Positions 36,485 through 45,016 of a stretch of DNA of 64,000 nucleotides are shown in pieces. The position numbers and the translations under genes were made by a program. Every line of letters begins with the position of its first letter. Within the stretch, counting starts at the first letter, position 1. Source of the stretch: Chloroflexota bacterium (lineage in GTDB: Bacteria > Chloroflexota > Anaerolineae > Aggregatilineales > Phototrophicaceae); NCBI GenBank assembly GCA_011523705.1, contig WTGC01000004.1, positions 122,633-186,632 on the forward strand, read 5' to 3'. Under the pieces are notes generated by a model. It ran no database searches. It saw only the letters and a list, made by a program, of their open reading frames with translations, and was not told the origin of the DNA.

Positions 36485-38485
36485 TTACATGTCGTCTTCG
36501 AAGTACCACTGCTCGGGCATGAACATCACCCACTGACGATAGCTGAAGCTCCACATGCCGTCGGTATCGTTCGGCGGCGTGTTCTTCAGAGTCTTCTTGA
36601 AGAGCAGTGGCTGAGGCGGTCGCTGCACCGTGCCGATCTGATACAAGCCGCGGAAGGTCATGTCATGGAATTGCTTGCCGATTTCCAGATAAGACTCGGA
36701 ACCATAAGGCTGCTGCAGCCACAGCTGGCTGAGATCCCACAGTTCCTTGATGTCCGCAGGCGGTTCGCCGCCGCGTTCGCCACCGCTGTTGAGCCAGTCG
36801 GTCCATTCCTTGGAGCCGGCGCGCGCGCCCCAATGCGGTCTGATGTTGTTGATCGCGCCGGAGAATTCGCCGATGTCGACGATGTCCAGTCCCCAGCCGG
36901 CGATATCGTGCGTTCCCGTGCCGCGCAGTTCATTATAGTAGCTGCGCTCGATCAGCTTGAGCTGCGTCTTGACGCCGACCGCGTTCCAATAGGAGACGAC
37001 CAGCTCGGCGATCTGCCCCCAAGCCTCCTCCGGCACCGCGACTTGCATATTGATGAACAGCGTTTCGCCATCGGGGCGAAGACGATTGCCATCGCCCTCG
37101 CGCTGATCCAAGCCCATTTCATCGAGCAGCGCGTTCGCTTGATCGGGATCGTATTCGGCGAAGTAATCCGTCATCCAGGGTTCGTAGAAGCTGGAATCGG
37201 GCGTCGGCGCCGATTGCGACGGCGTCGCCAAGCCGAAGTAGATCAACTCGTTAATCTCGCTGCGGTTGATCGCCAGCGACATCGCCTGACGGAAGCGCAC
37301 ATCGTTGAAGATCTCGCGCATCACCGGGTCGGGATGGGTCAAGTTGAACATCATGCTGTATTCGTTGCCACGATTGTAGGTGACCAGCGCCGTACGATAA
37401 CCGCCGGCCTCTTCATTTTCGCGGTATGTCGGCACGCTCAGCAGCTTGCCCCAACCGAAATGGCTGTATTCGCCCGCGATCGCACGCAGATCCTGTACTT
37501 GCAGGTCTTCCACCAGGACGCGCCGCAGCGTGTCGGCATAGGGCAACTGATTGCCAGCGATATCCACCTTGAAGAAATAGGGATTGCGCTCGAAATGCTT
37601 GTTGCCGAAGGAGTCCTCGCCGGTATACACAAAGGTGTTCAAGGTTGGGATGCCGACGACGGTGTCGGTGGCGGTCGTACCCGTATTGGTGTTGGGACGC
37701 AGGCGCGCGTTCAGCAATTTCGCCCAATCATCAAATCCCGCTTCCGCCGCCAGATCGTTCGCATTTTCGTTGTAATCGATGTGGAATTGCTTGAAGTAAT
37801 GGGCGGCGCGGAAACCACGATGGCGGGGATTGCTGGCCATGCGCACAATCATCGACGGATGCGGCTGCGAGAAGGTGTAGCGGAGCGTCGTCTCATCAAT
37901 GATTTCCAGCAGCGGTTTCTGGTTGCCAGGGCGCCATTCGCCTGGAATCCCGCCGGTGACTTCTTCATTCCACAGTACGTCTTCGAACCAGAAGCGGAAG
38001 TCTTCAGACGTAAAGGGATGGCCATCCGACCACTTATGCCCTTCGCGCAAATGGATGGTCAGCTGCGTTTGGTCGTCGGAAACTTCGTAGGCTGAGGCGA
38101 TATTGGGGATGATCGTCTGCAAGTCAGTGTCGATGGTGAAGAGCTTCTGCATCACCATCTCAGAAACATCCCAGCCGCAGCAGGTCGGGCTGGTGGATGG
38201 TCCCGCCAGTTCGCCACCGTAGGCGCCGATCGCGTCCAACGGTTCGACAACAACCGGCTCAGCAGGCAGGCGCTCTTCCACAGACGGCAATTCGCCAGCT
38301 GCGACGCGCTCGGCCAGCATCGGCGCTTCGCCGTACATGCCGACGCTGTTACCTGTCGCCGCTTCGTAAGCCGCCGGCGATCCATATTGCTGCGGATAGG
38401 TCTTTTCGCTGATGGTCTGTCCCGTAGCCATGCCGCCGATAGAGATCAAAATCACCATCAATAGAACGATTATCTTGCGCTTCAT
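36485..38485 (-). CDS. ABC solute-binding protein, family 5 (copy 2), 666 aa
   Basis: An N-terminal signal peptide (MKRKIIVLLMVILISIGG) leads to a large solute-binding protein of the peptide/nickel/oligosaccharide family (SBP_bac_5): TIHLREGHKWSDGHPFTSEDF, FRQAMSLAINRSEINELIYFG and the C-terminal WSFSYRQWVMFMPEQWYFEDDM. It has no lipobox, so it may be held by an uncleaved anchor or be secreted. It is longer than typical DppA because of inserts in the N-lobe (TSPTCCGWDVSEM). It shares long stretches with the next gene at 38566. It would feed the DppBC channel at 42047-44200. Confidence 0.9.
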   Translation of the reverse strand: MKRKIIVLLMVILISIGGMATGQTISEKTYPQQYGSPAAYEAATGNSVGMYGEAPMLAERVAAGELPSVEERLPAEPVVVEPLDAIGAYGGELAGPSTSPTCCGWDVSEMVMQKLFTIDTDLQTIIPNIASAYEVSDDQTQLTIHLREGHKWSDGHPFTSEDFRFWFEDVLWNEEVTGGIPGEWRPGNQKPLLEIIDETTLRYTFSQPHPSMIVRMASNPRHRGFRAAHYFKQFHIDYNENANDLAAEAGFDDWAKLLNARLRPNTNTGTTATDTVVGIPTLNTFVYTGEDSFGNKHFERNPYFFKVDIAGNQLPYADTLRRVLVEDLQVQDLRAIAGEYSHFGWGKLLSVPTYRENEEAGGYRTALVTYNRGNEYSMMFNLTHPDPVMREIFNDVRFRQAMSLAINRSEINELIYFGLATPSQSAPTPDSSFYEPWMTDYFAEYDPDQANALLDEMGLDQREGDGNRLRPDGETLFINMQVAVPEEAWGQIAELVVSYWNAVGVKTQLKLIERSYYNELRGTGTHDIAGWGLDIVDIGEFSGAINNIRPHWGARAGSKEWTDWLNSGGERGGEPPADIKELWDLSQLWLQQPYGSESYLEIGKQFHDMTFRGLYQIGTVQRPPQPLLFKKTLKNTPPNDTDGMWSFSYRQWVMFMPEQWYFEDDM

Positions 38486-38565
38486 CTTGGCAATCCTTTC
38501 ACTAGAGTGACAAAAGGGGGATTGACGTCATGCCGATCCCCCTTTGAATTGAAGCGACAAATGCC

Positions 38566-40563
38566 TTACATGTCGCTCTCAAAGTACCACTGTTCGGGCA
38601 TAAACATGACCCATTGACGGTAGGTCCAGCTCCACTGCCCGGTGGTGTCGTTTGGCGGCGTATTCCTCAAGTTCGTCTTGAAGAGCAGCGGCTGCGGCGG
38701 ACGCTGAATCGTGCCGATTTGATAGAGCCCGCCCATGGACAAGCGATAGAATTCCTTGCCCAATTCCAGCCACTCATCGGAGCCGTAGCTGGCCTCGAGG
38801 AAGGCTTCGCCAGCCGCCCACAGGTCTTTGATCTCTTGCGGCGGTTCTTCTCCATTTTCGCCGTCGCTTTGCATCCATTGACGCCAGAGATGACCGGAGG
38901 CGCGCGCCCCCCAGTGGGGCCGCATATTCGCCAAGCCGTTGGCGACTTCGCCAATATCAAGCATATCGGTGCCCCAAGCAGCCATGTCAACCTGATTGCC
39001 ATCGCGCAATTCGCGATACAAGCCAATCTCAATCAACTTGTAGCTGGTCTTTACCCCGACATCGTTCCAATAGGAGGTGATCAACTCGCCGATCTGGCGC
39101 CAGGAGTCTTCCGGAACCGAGACCTGGAAGTTGATGAATAGCGTTTCGCCATCGGGCCGCTGGCGGAATCCATCGGCATCGCGCTGATCGAGTCCCATTT
39201 CGTCAAGCAACTCGTTGGCGAGTTCGGGATCGTATTGGGCGAAATATCCCGGCATCCAATCCTCGAAGAAGAGCGACGAAGGTACGGGCGAATTCGCCGA
39301 TGCGTTTGCCAAGCCGAAGTAGACCAACTCGTTGATCTCATCGCGATTGATCGCCACGGACATGGCTTGACGGAAGCGAATATCCCAGAATATCTCGCGC
39401 AGTTCCAGGTTTGGCGTGGTGAAGTTGAACATGATCGAGTATTCGTTGCCGCGGCTGTATTCGGCCAGGGCCGTGCGGTAACCGCCCGCTTCTTCGTTTT
39501 CGCGATAGGTCGGGAAGCTCAATAGCGTGCCCCAGCCATAGTGGCTGTATTCGCCGGCGATGCCCTTCAGATCTTGCACCTGCAAATCCTCGACCAGAAT
39601 GCGGCGCAGCGTGTCGGTATAGGGCAGCTGATTGCCGGCGGTATCCACCTTGAAGAAGTAGGCGTTGCGCTCGTAATGCTTATTGCCGAAAGTATCCTCG
39701 CTGACGAAGACGAAGGTGTTAAGCGTCGGCGAATATGCATCCGTTTCCGAACCCAGATTCCAGGTAAAGTTGTAAGGGCTCATCTTGGCGTTGAACATCT
39801 GGACCCAGTCTTCAAAGCCGTTCTCTTCGGCTTGCGCGTTGGCGTCTTCGTTGTAATCCAGATGGAACTGCTTGAAGTAATGCGCCGGGCGGAAGCCACG
39901 ATGTCCCACTTCGCTGCCGACCGCGATGAGCAGAGTTGGCCGCGCCTCAGGATAGGTCATGCGCACGGTGGTCTCGTCGATGATGTCGACCTGCGGCAAT
40001 TCGCCATCCAGCACCCACGGACCGCCGGGGTTGGGCGTTATGTCGCTGTTGCCCAAAATGTCTTCAAAGTAGAAGCGGAAGTCCTCGGTGGTGAAGGGCG
40101 CGCCGTCCGACCATTTGTGACCTTCGCGCAGATGGAAGGTAAAGGTCGTCCAATCATCCGAGACTTCGTAAGCGCGGGCAATATTGGGGATGATTGACGT
40201 CAAGTCGGTGTCGATGGTGAGCAGCTTCTGCAAGCGCATCTCCAGCACATCCCAGCCACAGCAGGTCGGATTGGTCGTGGGACCAGCCAACTCGCCGCCG
40301 TATTCGCCGATGGCTTCAAGCGGCTGCACGACGACGGGCTGCGCAGGCAGGCGCTCTTCAACCGGCGGCAATTCGCCCGCGGCTACGCGATCAGCCAGCA
40401 TCGGCGCTTCGCCCCACATGTCAATGGAATTGCCGGTGGCGGCCGCATACGCATCCAGATCGGCGTATTGGAAGGGATAGACCAGCATCTCATCCGCCAG
40501 ATTTGCGGCTGACGGAATCAAAAGGGTCGCGAGCAAAAGCAGGGTAAAGACGATTCGTTTCAT
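38566..40563 (-). CDS. ABC solute-binding protein, family 5 (copy 1), 665 aa
   Basis: The ATG at 40563 starts a clear signal peptide (MKRIVFTLLLLATLLIPSAA). The mature part is paralogous to the 36485 protein over its whole length, including TNPTCCGWDVLEM, FHLREGHKWSDGAPFTTEDF, the SVAINRDEINELVYFGLA helix and the C-terminal YRQWVMFMPEQWYFESDM. Two binding proteins for one channel suggest two related ligands. The 80-bp gap to the second copy contains nothing notable; a separate start for the second gene is not obvious. The 154-bp gap upstream (40564-40717) holds no clear gene or operator. Confidence 0.9.
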   Translation of the reverse strand: MKRIVFTLLLLATLLIPSAANLADEMLVYPFQYADLDAYAAATGNSIDMWGEAPMLADRVAAGELPPVEERLPAQPVVVQPLEAIGEYGGELAGPTTNPTCCGWDVLEMRLQKLLTIDTDLTSIIPNIARAYEVSDDWTTFTFHLREGHKWSDGAPFTTEDFRFYFEDILGNSDITPNPGGPWVLDGELPQVDIIDETTVRMTYPEARPTLLIAVGSEVGHRGFRPAHYFKQFHLDYNEDANAQAEENGFEDWVQMFNAKMSPYNFTWNLGSETDAYSPTLNTFVFVSEDTFGNKHYERNAYFFKVDTAGNQLPYTDTLRRILVEDLQVQDLKGIAGEYSHYGWGTLLSFPTYRENEEAGGYRTALAEYSRGNEYSIMFNFTTPNLELREIFWDIRFRQAMSVAINRDEINELVYFGLANASANSPVPSSLFFEDWMPGYFAQYDPELANELLDEMGLDQRDADGFRQRPDGETLFINFQVSVPEDSWRQIGELITSYWNDVGVKTSYKLIEIGLYRELRDGNQVDMAAWGTDMLDIGEVANGLANMRPHWGARASGHLWRQWMQSDGENGEEPPQEIKDLWAAGEAFLEASYGSDEWLELGKEFYRLSMGGLYQIGTIQRPPQPLLFKTNLRNTPPNDTTGQWSWTYRQWVMFMPEQWYFESDM

Positions 40564-40717
40564 GATTATGTTCCTCTCCAGAACTGTGTGCGTTTCAGGA
40601 CTTGCCGGATGCTCAAAGTATGCCAACTCGCCTCCTCTCGTCTAAACGCAATGAAAAAGATTTCCTGGCACAAACTATAGCGTATCGTCCACTTGCGCCA
40701 TAATCAGCAAGCCGGAA

Positions 40718-41920
40718 TCAAATTATTTCGTGCTCACCCAATCGATCCCAGTCGAATTGAACGCCATGCCCTGGCGCGTCTGACGCCGTCATATAACCGT
40801 CGCACAGTTTCGGCGGATTCTTGATAAAGCGTTCCAAGCCAAAGCTGTGCACCTCAAGAAATGACGCGTTGGGTATCGCCGCCAGCAAGTGCAGGTGCAG
40901 CTCGTGCACACCATGCGAAGTCACAGGCAAGTTGTAAGCGTGAGCAAGTTTCGCAACCCGCATCCAGTTTGTAATGCCGCCGATATTGGAAACGTCCGGT
41001 TCCGGGAAAGCGATCTTCGCGTCTTCAATCGTGTGCCGAAATTCATAGATCGTATGCAAATTTTCGCCGGCAGCGATAGGCAGGCCGCCTTCCGTCGCAA
41101 TACGCGCCATACCCTTGTAGTCATCCGGTATGGTCGGCTCTTCAAACCAATAAACGTCAAAATCACGAAATTTGCGGGCGGCGCTGATCGCTTGTTCAAC
41201 GCTGTAGCGCATGTTGGCATCCACCATCAGGGGCATATCAAGTCCGATGCAATGGCGCACGGCGCGCAGGCGCTCAACATCTTCCGAGACATTGGCGCGC
41301 CCGACCTTGATCTTGATCGCGCGGAAACCCTTTCGCAGATTGCAGCGAGTCTGCTCCACCAGTTCCTCAGGCCCCAGCTGCAGATCAATCCCGCCGGCAT
41401 AAGCCCGCACCTCGGGCGAATAACCGCCGAGCAGCTTCCACAGCGGCAGGTTCTCTCGCTTTCCCTGAAGGTCCCAAAGCGCGATATCGACCGCGGACAT
41501 GGCGAAGGAGACCAATCCGCCTCGACCAATATAATGCAGGCGCCACCACATAAGGTCCCAGATCGCTTCAATGCGATTCGCGTCGGCGCCGAGCAGAAGA
41601 GGCTTCAAATCTCTGTCAATCAGCGACCGGATGGCGGAGCCGCCGCAGCCAATCGTGTAAGTGTAACCGTGTCCGGCTAATCCACACTCGGATTTCAGCT
41701 TGACGAGCACGACTTCAAAATGGGTCATGACGCCATGCGACGCGTCGCTCATGGGATGCGTCAGCGGGAGAAGATAATGTTTGGTCTCGACGCTCTCGAC
41801 AATCAACTTGCGGTCCTCGTGCCCTAGGACGCCTGGAATTGACCGTTCGGAAATCATCAGCGCAGGAGGCGTCCGCCCCGGCATTGGCAAACTGCGCTTG
41901 ATGGTATCCCATTCGACCAT
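40718..41920 (-). CDS. Enolase-superfamily enzyme (mandelate-racemase/sugar-acid dehydratase-like), 400 aa
   Basis: Catalytic features are the KxK motif in AIKIKVG (K203, K205), metal ligands Asp234 (MVDANMRY), Glu260 (WFEEPT) and Glu286 (AAGENLH), and the acid/base His336 in TSHGVHE. The enolase superfamily abstracts an alpha-proton from a carboxylate; relatives are galactarate/fuconate/rhamnonate dehydratases and 3,6-anhydro-L-galactonate cycloisomerase, the agar-degradation enzyme. The last is appealing in a GH117 locus but is not demonstrated. The first about 35 residues are not conserved-looking, and the start could be the ATG at 41857. It is the first gene of the minus-strand run under operator site 2. 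Confidence 0.85.
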   Translation of the reverse strand: MVEWDTIKRSLPMPGRTPPALMISERSIPGVLGHEDRKLIVESVETKHYLLPLTHPMSDASHGVMTHFEVVLVKLKSECGLAGHGYTYTIGCGGSAIRSLIDRDLKPLLLGADANRIEAIWDLMWWRLHYIGRGGLVSFAMSAVDIALWDLQGKRENLPLWKLLGGYSPEVRAYAGGIDLQLGPEELVEQTRCNLRKGFRAIKIKVGRANVSEDVERLRAVRHCIGLDMPLMVDANMRYSVEQAISAARKFRDFDVYWFEEPTIPDDYKGMARIATEGGLPIAAGENLHTIYEFRHTIEDAKIAFPEPDVSNIGGITNWMRVAKLAHAYNLPVTSHGVHELHLHLLAAIPNASFLEVHSFGLERFIKNPPKLCDGYMTASDAPGHGVQFDWDRLGEHEII

Positions 41921-41946
41921 GATTTACAAAAGATTGTACAGTGTAT

Positions 41947-41979
41947 ATTGTTGACAATCTATAGTGATAAGGCTAGAAT
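41947..41979 (+). promoter_or_regulatory. GntR-type operator site 2 and promoter P1 of dppBC
   Basis: The perfect inverted repeat ATTGTTGACAAT lies at 41947-41958 in the 126-bp gap between the divergent enolase-like and dppB genes. TTGACA (41951-41956) inside the repeat is the -35, followed by a 17-bp spacer and TAGAAT (41974-41979). On the other strand TTATCA and TATACA could drive the enolase-like gene with the operator in the spacer, so one site may control both directions. Confidence 0.78.
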
Positions 41980-42011
41980 CTGCGCTACTATCCATGGTCT
42001 TGGTTCATGCT

Positions 42012-42020
42012 TGCTATAAT
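42012..42020 (+). promoter_or_regulatory. Second promoter P2 of dppBC, extended -10
   Basis: TGCTATAAT (TG-N-TATAAT, hexamer 42015-42020) lies 27 bp before the start codon at 42047 and has no clear -35. It would give a short leader and is not overlapped by the operator. Confidence 0.5.
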
Positions 42021-42046
42021 CAGCGAGTTCGACGAATAATCAGCTG

Positions 42047-43042
42047 ATGAGAAGCTACGTTTTTCAACGCCTGATCTATATGATTTTCCTTTTGTGGCTG
42101 GTCTCGATCGTCACCTTTGTCGTCATTCAGCTGCCGCCAGGCGATTATCTCTCCACCTATATCAGCCGGCTTGAACAGGCGGGTCAAGATCTGAGCGACG
42201 AAGAAGTCGAGAATCTGCGCCGCCAATATGGCTTGGACCTGCCGCTATTCCTGCGTTACTTCAAATGGTTCGGGCAGGTACTGCAGGGCGAATTCGGCTT
42301 TTCTTTTGATTGGCAGCAACCAGTCAAAGATATCATCGGCGAGCGGCTGGCGCTGACATTCACGATCGCTATTCTCAGCGCCATCTTCACCTTCGCCGTC
42401 GCCATACCGATAGGCATTTACTCGGCGACGCATCAGTATTCCCTTGGCGATTACATCGTCTCCATCATCGGCTTCATTGGTCTGGCGATACCCAATTTCA
42501 TGCTGGCGCTCATCATGCTATACATCGCCTGGAAGAGTTACGAACTCAATTTGACCGGTTTGTTTTCGCCCGAGTATGTCTCCGCGCCCTGGAGTTGGGC
42601 GAAGCTTGGCGATCTGCTTCTGCATTTGCCGATTCCCATCATCGTGGTCGGCACGGCTGGCACCGCGGGCATGATTCGCGTGCTGCGCGGCACCTTGCTC
42701 GATGAGCTCAACAAACAATATGTGATCACAGCGCGCAGCAAAGGCGTCGGCGAAGTGAAGTTGCTCTTCAAGTACCCGGTGCGGGTCGCGCTCAACCCGA
42801 TCGTCAGCGGCTTGGCATGGCTCTTTCCTTCGCTGATCTCCGGCGGCACGATTACCGCGATCGTGCTGGGATTGCCCACCGCCGGACCGATGCTCTATCG
42901 CGCGCTGATTACGCAGGATACCTTCTTGACGGCAACGCTGCTGATGTTTGTGACAATCTTGACCGTTATCGGAACGACGGTATCCGATATCTTGCTAGTG
43001 GTGGTGGATCCGCGCATTCGCATGGAGCGCGCCGCCAACTGA
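42047..43042 (+). CDS. DppB-like ABC transporter permease, 331 aa
   Basis: The N-terminus FQRLIYMIFLLWLVSIVTFVV (first helix), the loop with LPPGDYLSTY and the later helices fit DppB/OppB permeases, and the conserved EAA-type loop appears near RVLRGTLLDELNKQYVITARSKG. It forms half of the import channel in the inner membrane. It is followed 12 bp later by the DppC partner. No ATPase gene follows; the matching DppDF genes are about 14 kb away and carry the same operator. Substrates in this family are peptides or, in several carbohydrate loci, oligosaccharides. Confidence 0.93.
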   Translation: MRSYVFQRLIYMIFLLWLVSIVTFVVIQLPPGDYLSTYISRLEQAGQDLSDEEVENLRRQYGLDLPLFLRYFKWFGQVLQGEFGFSFDWQQPVKDIIGERLALTFTIAILSAIFTFAVAIPIGIYSATHQYSLGDYIVSIIGFIGLAIPNFMLALIMLYIAWKSYELNLTGLFSPEYVSAPWSWAKLGDLLLHLPIPIIVVGTAGTAGMIRVLRGTLLDELNKQYVITARSKGVGEVKLLFKYPVRVALNPIVSGLAWLFPSLISGGTITAIVLGLPTAGPMLYRALITQDTFLTATLLMFVTILTVIGTTVSDILLVVVDPRIRMERAAN

Positions 43043-43054
43043 ACGAGGGAGATG

Positions 43055-44200
43055 ATGCTGCGCCGTTTCGGCTTGAGCCGAGCAAAACCAGCTAAAGAAG
43101 CCGCCCAATTTGACGAGAGCTATTATCTGGCGTCGCAGTGGCAGCTGATCTGGCGCAAGTTCCGGCGGCATCGTCTGGCGATGATCTCGGCGCTGGTGAT
43201 CATCGTCCTCTACTCGCTGGCGATTTTCCCTGAGTTTTATTCCGTCAACGACCATCACAAGCGTCACGTCAAATATGCCAAAGCGCCGCCACATACGGTT
43301 CGCTTCGTCGACGATGAGGGCAATTTTCATCTGAATCCCTTCATTTATGACATCGTGCAAAAGCTGGATATGGATACGCTGAAGCGCAATTACAGCGAAG
43401 ACAGATCGAAGCGTTATCCCATCCGTTTCTTCGTCGAGGGCGAACCCTACCGGCTTCTCGGTCTAATCGACACCACGATTCATCTGATGGGCGTGGATGA
43501 GCCGGCAGTCTTCTTCCCATTCGGCACCGATGAATTAGGGCGCGACCTGTTTTCACGCACCATGCACGCGGCGCGAATATCGCTATCGATTGGCTTCCTC
43601 GGCATGGTCACCAGCTTCGTGCTCGGCTGTCTCATTGGTGGCGTGTCCGGCTATTTCGGCGGGTCGGTTGACATCATCGTGCAGCGCGTCATCGAATTTC
43701 TCGTTTCCATTCCCCATATCCCGCTAATCATGGCGCTTTCCGCCGCCTTCCCGCCGGAGTGGAGTTCCACGCAAGTTTATTTCGGCATTACCGTCGTCTT
43801 GGCCATTGTGAGTTGGCCGCCGTTGGCGCGCGCTGTGCGCGGCAAGCTGCTGGAACTGCGCGAAGCCGACTTTGTAATGGCGGCGCGGATATCCAATATG
43901 GGCGACATGGAGATCATCGTTAAACATCTCTTGCCCTCCTTCGCCAGCTTCCTGATTGTGGTGCTCAGCCTGGCAGTGCCCGGCATGATCCTGGCGGAGA
44001 CAGCTTTGAGCTTCCTGCAAATCGGCATTCGGCCGCCGGCTGTCAGCTGGGGCGTATTGCTGCAAGACGCCCAGAATATCCGCAGTCTGAGTCAGAGCCC
44101 CTGGCTGCTGATTCCGGGCTTGTTTGTCATCGCCACGGTGCTCGCCTTTAACTTTCTCGGAGACGGCTTGCGCGATGCCGCTGATCCCTACAAGCAGTAG
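43055..44200 (+). CDS. DppC-like ABC transporter permease, 381 aa
   Basis: I take the second of two adjacent ATGs (43055), as the GAGGGAG just before the first leaves no spacing. The first helix (about residues 41-60, RLAMISALVIIVLYSLAIF) is followed by a long periplasmic insert (about 60-145) with PFIYDIVQKLDMDTL, longer than in typical DppC, and then FGTDELGRDLFSR and the EAA loop LLELREADFVMAARISNMG. It ends with the usual FNFLGDGLRDAADPY. Together with DppB it forms the channel for the solute-binding proteins at 36485 and 38566. Confidence 0.92.
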   Translation: MLRRFGLSRAKPAKEAAQFDESYYLASQWQLIWRKFRRHRLAMISALVIIVLYSLAIFPEFYSVNDHHKRHVKYAKAPPHTVRFVDDEGNFHLNPFIYDIVQKLDMDTLKRNYSEDRSKRYPIRFFVEGEPYRLLGLIDTTIHLMGVDEPAVFFPFGTDELGRDLFSRTMHAARISLSIGFLGMVTSFVLGCLIGGVSGYFGGSVDIIVQRVIEFLVSIPHIPLIMALSAAFPPEWSSTQVYFGITVVLAIVSWPPLARAVRGKLLELREADFVMAARISNMGDMEIIVKHLLPSFASFLIVVLSLAVPGMILAETALSFLQIGIRPPAVSWGVLLQDAQNIRSLSQSPWLLIPGLFVIATVLAFNFLGDGLRDAADPYKQ

Positions 44201-44248
44201 GCTTCCAATTGCCTTTCATCCGCGTGACATGCTTCAAATGCGCTGTAG

Positions 44249-44260
44249 TTTGTCGACGAA
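44249..44260. promoter_or_regulatory. Possible degenerate operator before the GntR gene
   Basis: TTTGTCGACGAA resembles the ATTGTNNACAAT repeat, with three mismatches, 37 bp upstream of the regulator start. It may serve weak autoregulation, or be chance. Confidence 0.25.
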
Positions 44261-44296
44261 ATCTGGCGCGATGCCCACTTGAGCGGAAGACAAGCG

Positions 44297-44905
44297 ATGC
44301 CGACCTTCGAAATCTTCAGGACACTGCCGGAGCAGATCGCGGCGCGACTGCAGCAAGACATCCTGGCGGGCCAGCTGCAACCGGGCGACCCATTGCGCGA
44401 GGTCGATCTGTCGGAACGATTCGGCGTGAGCCGCGGGCCGGTACGCGAAGCTTTTCGTCAGCTCGTGCAGCAGGGCTTGCTGGTGTTGGAGCCGAACAAA
44501 GGCGTACGCGTGGCGCCGAATCCCAGCGACGAGATGCGCCCGCTTGTTGTGCAATTGAGGCGTACCATCGAGGTCTTTGTGCTCGAGAGCATCTTCGACC
44601 GCATCACCGCCGACGACATTGCCGTCTGGGATGAGATTCTTGACGACATCAAATCCGCCTGCGAGTCGAATGACCTGAACGCGCTGACCGACCATGATTT
44701 GCGCTTTCACCAGGCGATTGTCAAAAGCCATGACGACCGCGATCTCTTCACCCTTTGGCAGCCAATAGCGATGCGAATGATGATGCAATACAATCGGCTG
44801 GACGATCTGATGGAGAGCTACCGCGAGCACAAGCGAATCCTGGACGCGATACGCGCCGGAGACCAATGGGCGGCAATCGAGGCGCTGTCCACCAATATTC
44901 AATAG
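44297..44905 (+). CDS. GntR-family transcriptional regulator with FCD domain, 202 aa
   Basis: The ATG at 44297 has GGAAGA seven bases upstream. Residues about 8-75 form the winged helix-turn-helix (LREVDLSERFGVSRGPVREAFRQL), and 80-195 the all-helical FCD effector domain with TDHDLRFHQAIV (metal/ligand positions). FCD regulators bind short palindromes of the TTGT-NN-ACAA type and usually respond to sugar acids or other organic acids. The domain stops soon after the last predicted helix (AIRAGDQWAAIEALSTNIQ), slightly shorter than many relatives. It is the obvious candidate for binding sites 28164, 41947 and 48137. A 111-bp gap follows before the dehydrogenase gene. Confidence 0.88.
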   Translation: MPTFEIFRTLPEQIAARLQQDILAGQLQPGDPLREVDLSERFGVSRGPVREAFRQLVQQGLLVLEPNKGVRVAPNPSDEMRPLVVQLRRTIEVFVLESIFDRITADDIAVWDEILDDIKSACESNDLNALTDHDLRFHQAIVKSHDDRDLFTLWQPIAMRMMMQYNRLDDLMESYREHKRILDAIRAGDQWAAIEALSTNIQ

Positions 44906-45016
44906 AGGACTTGCCGTCATCTCAGATTGCTTTTTAACGAGCCTCAGCTGGCTGAATTCGAGATTCGTCAAAACAATCTGATAAGCACACATATTTTGCA
45001 ACGAAGGAAAAACGAA

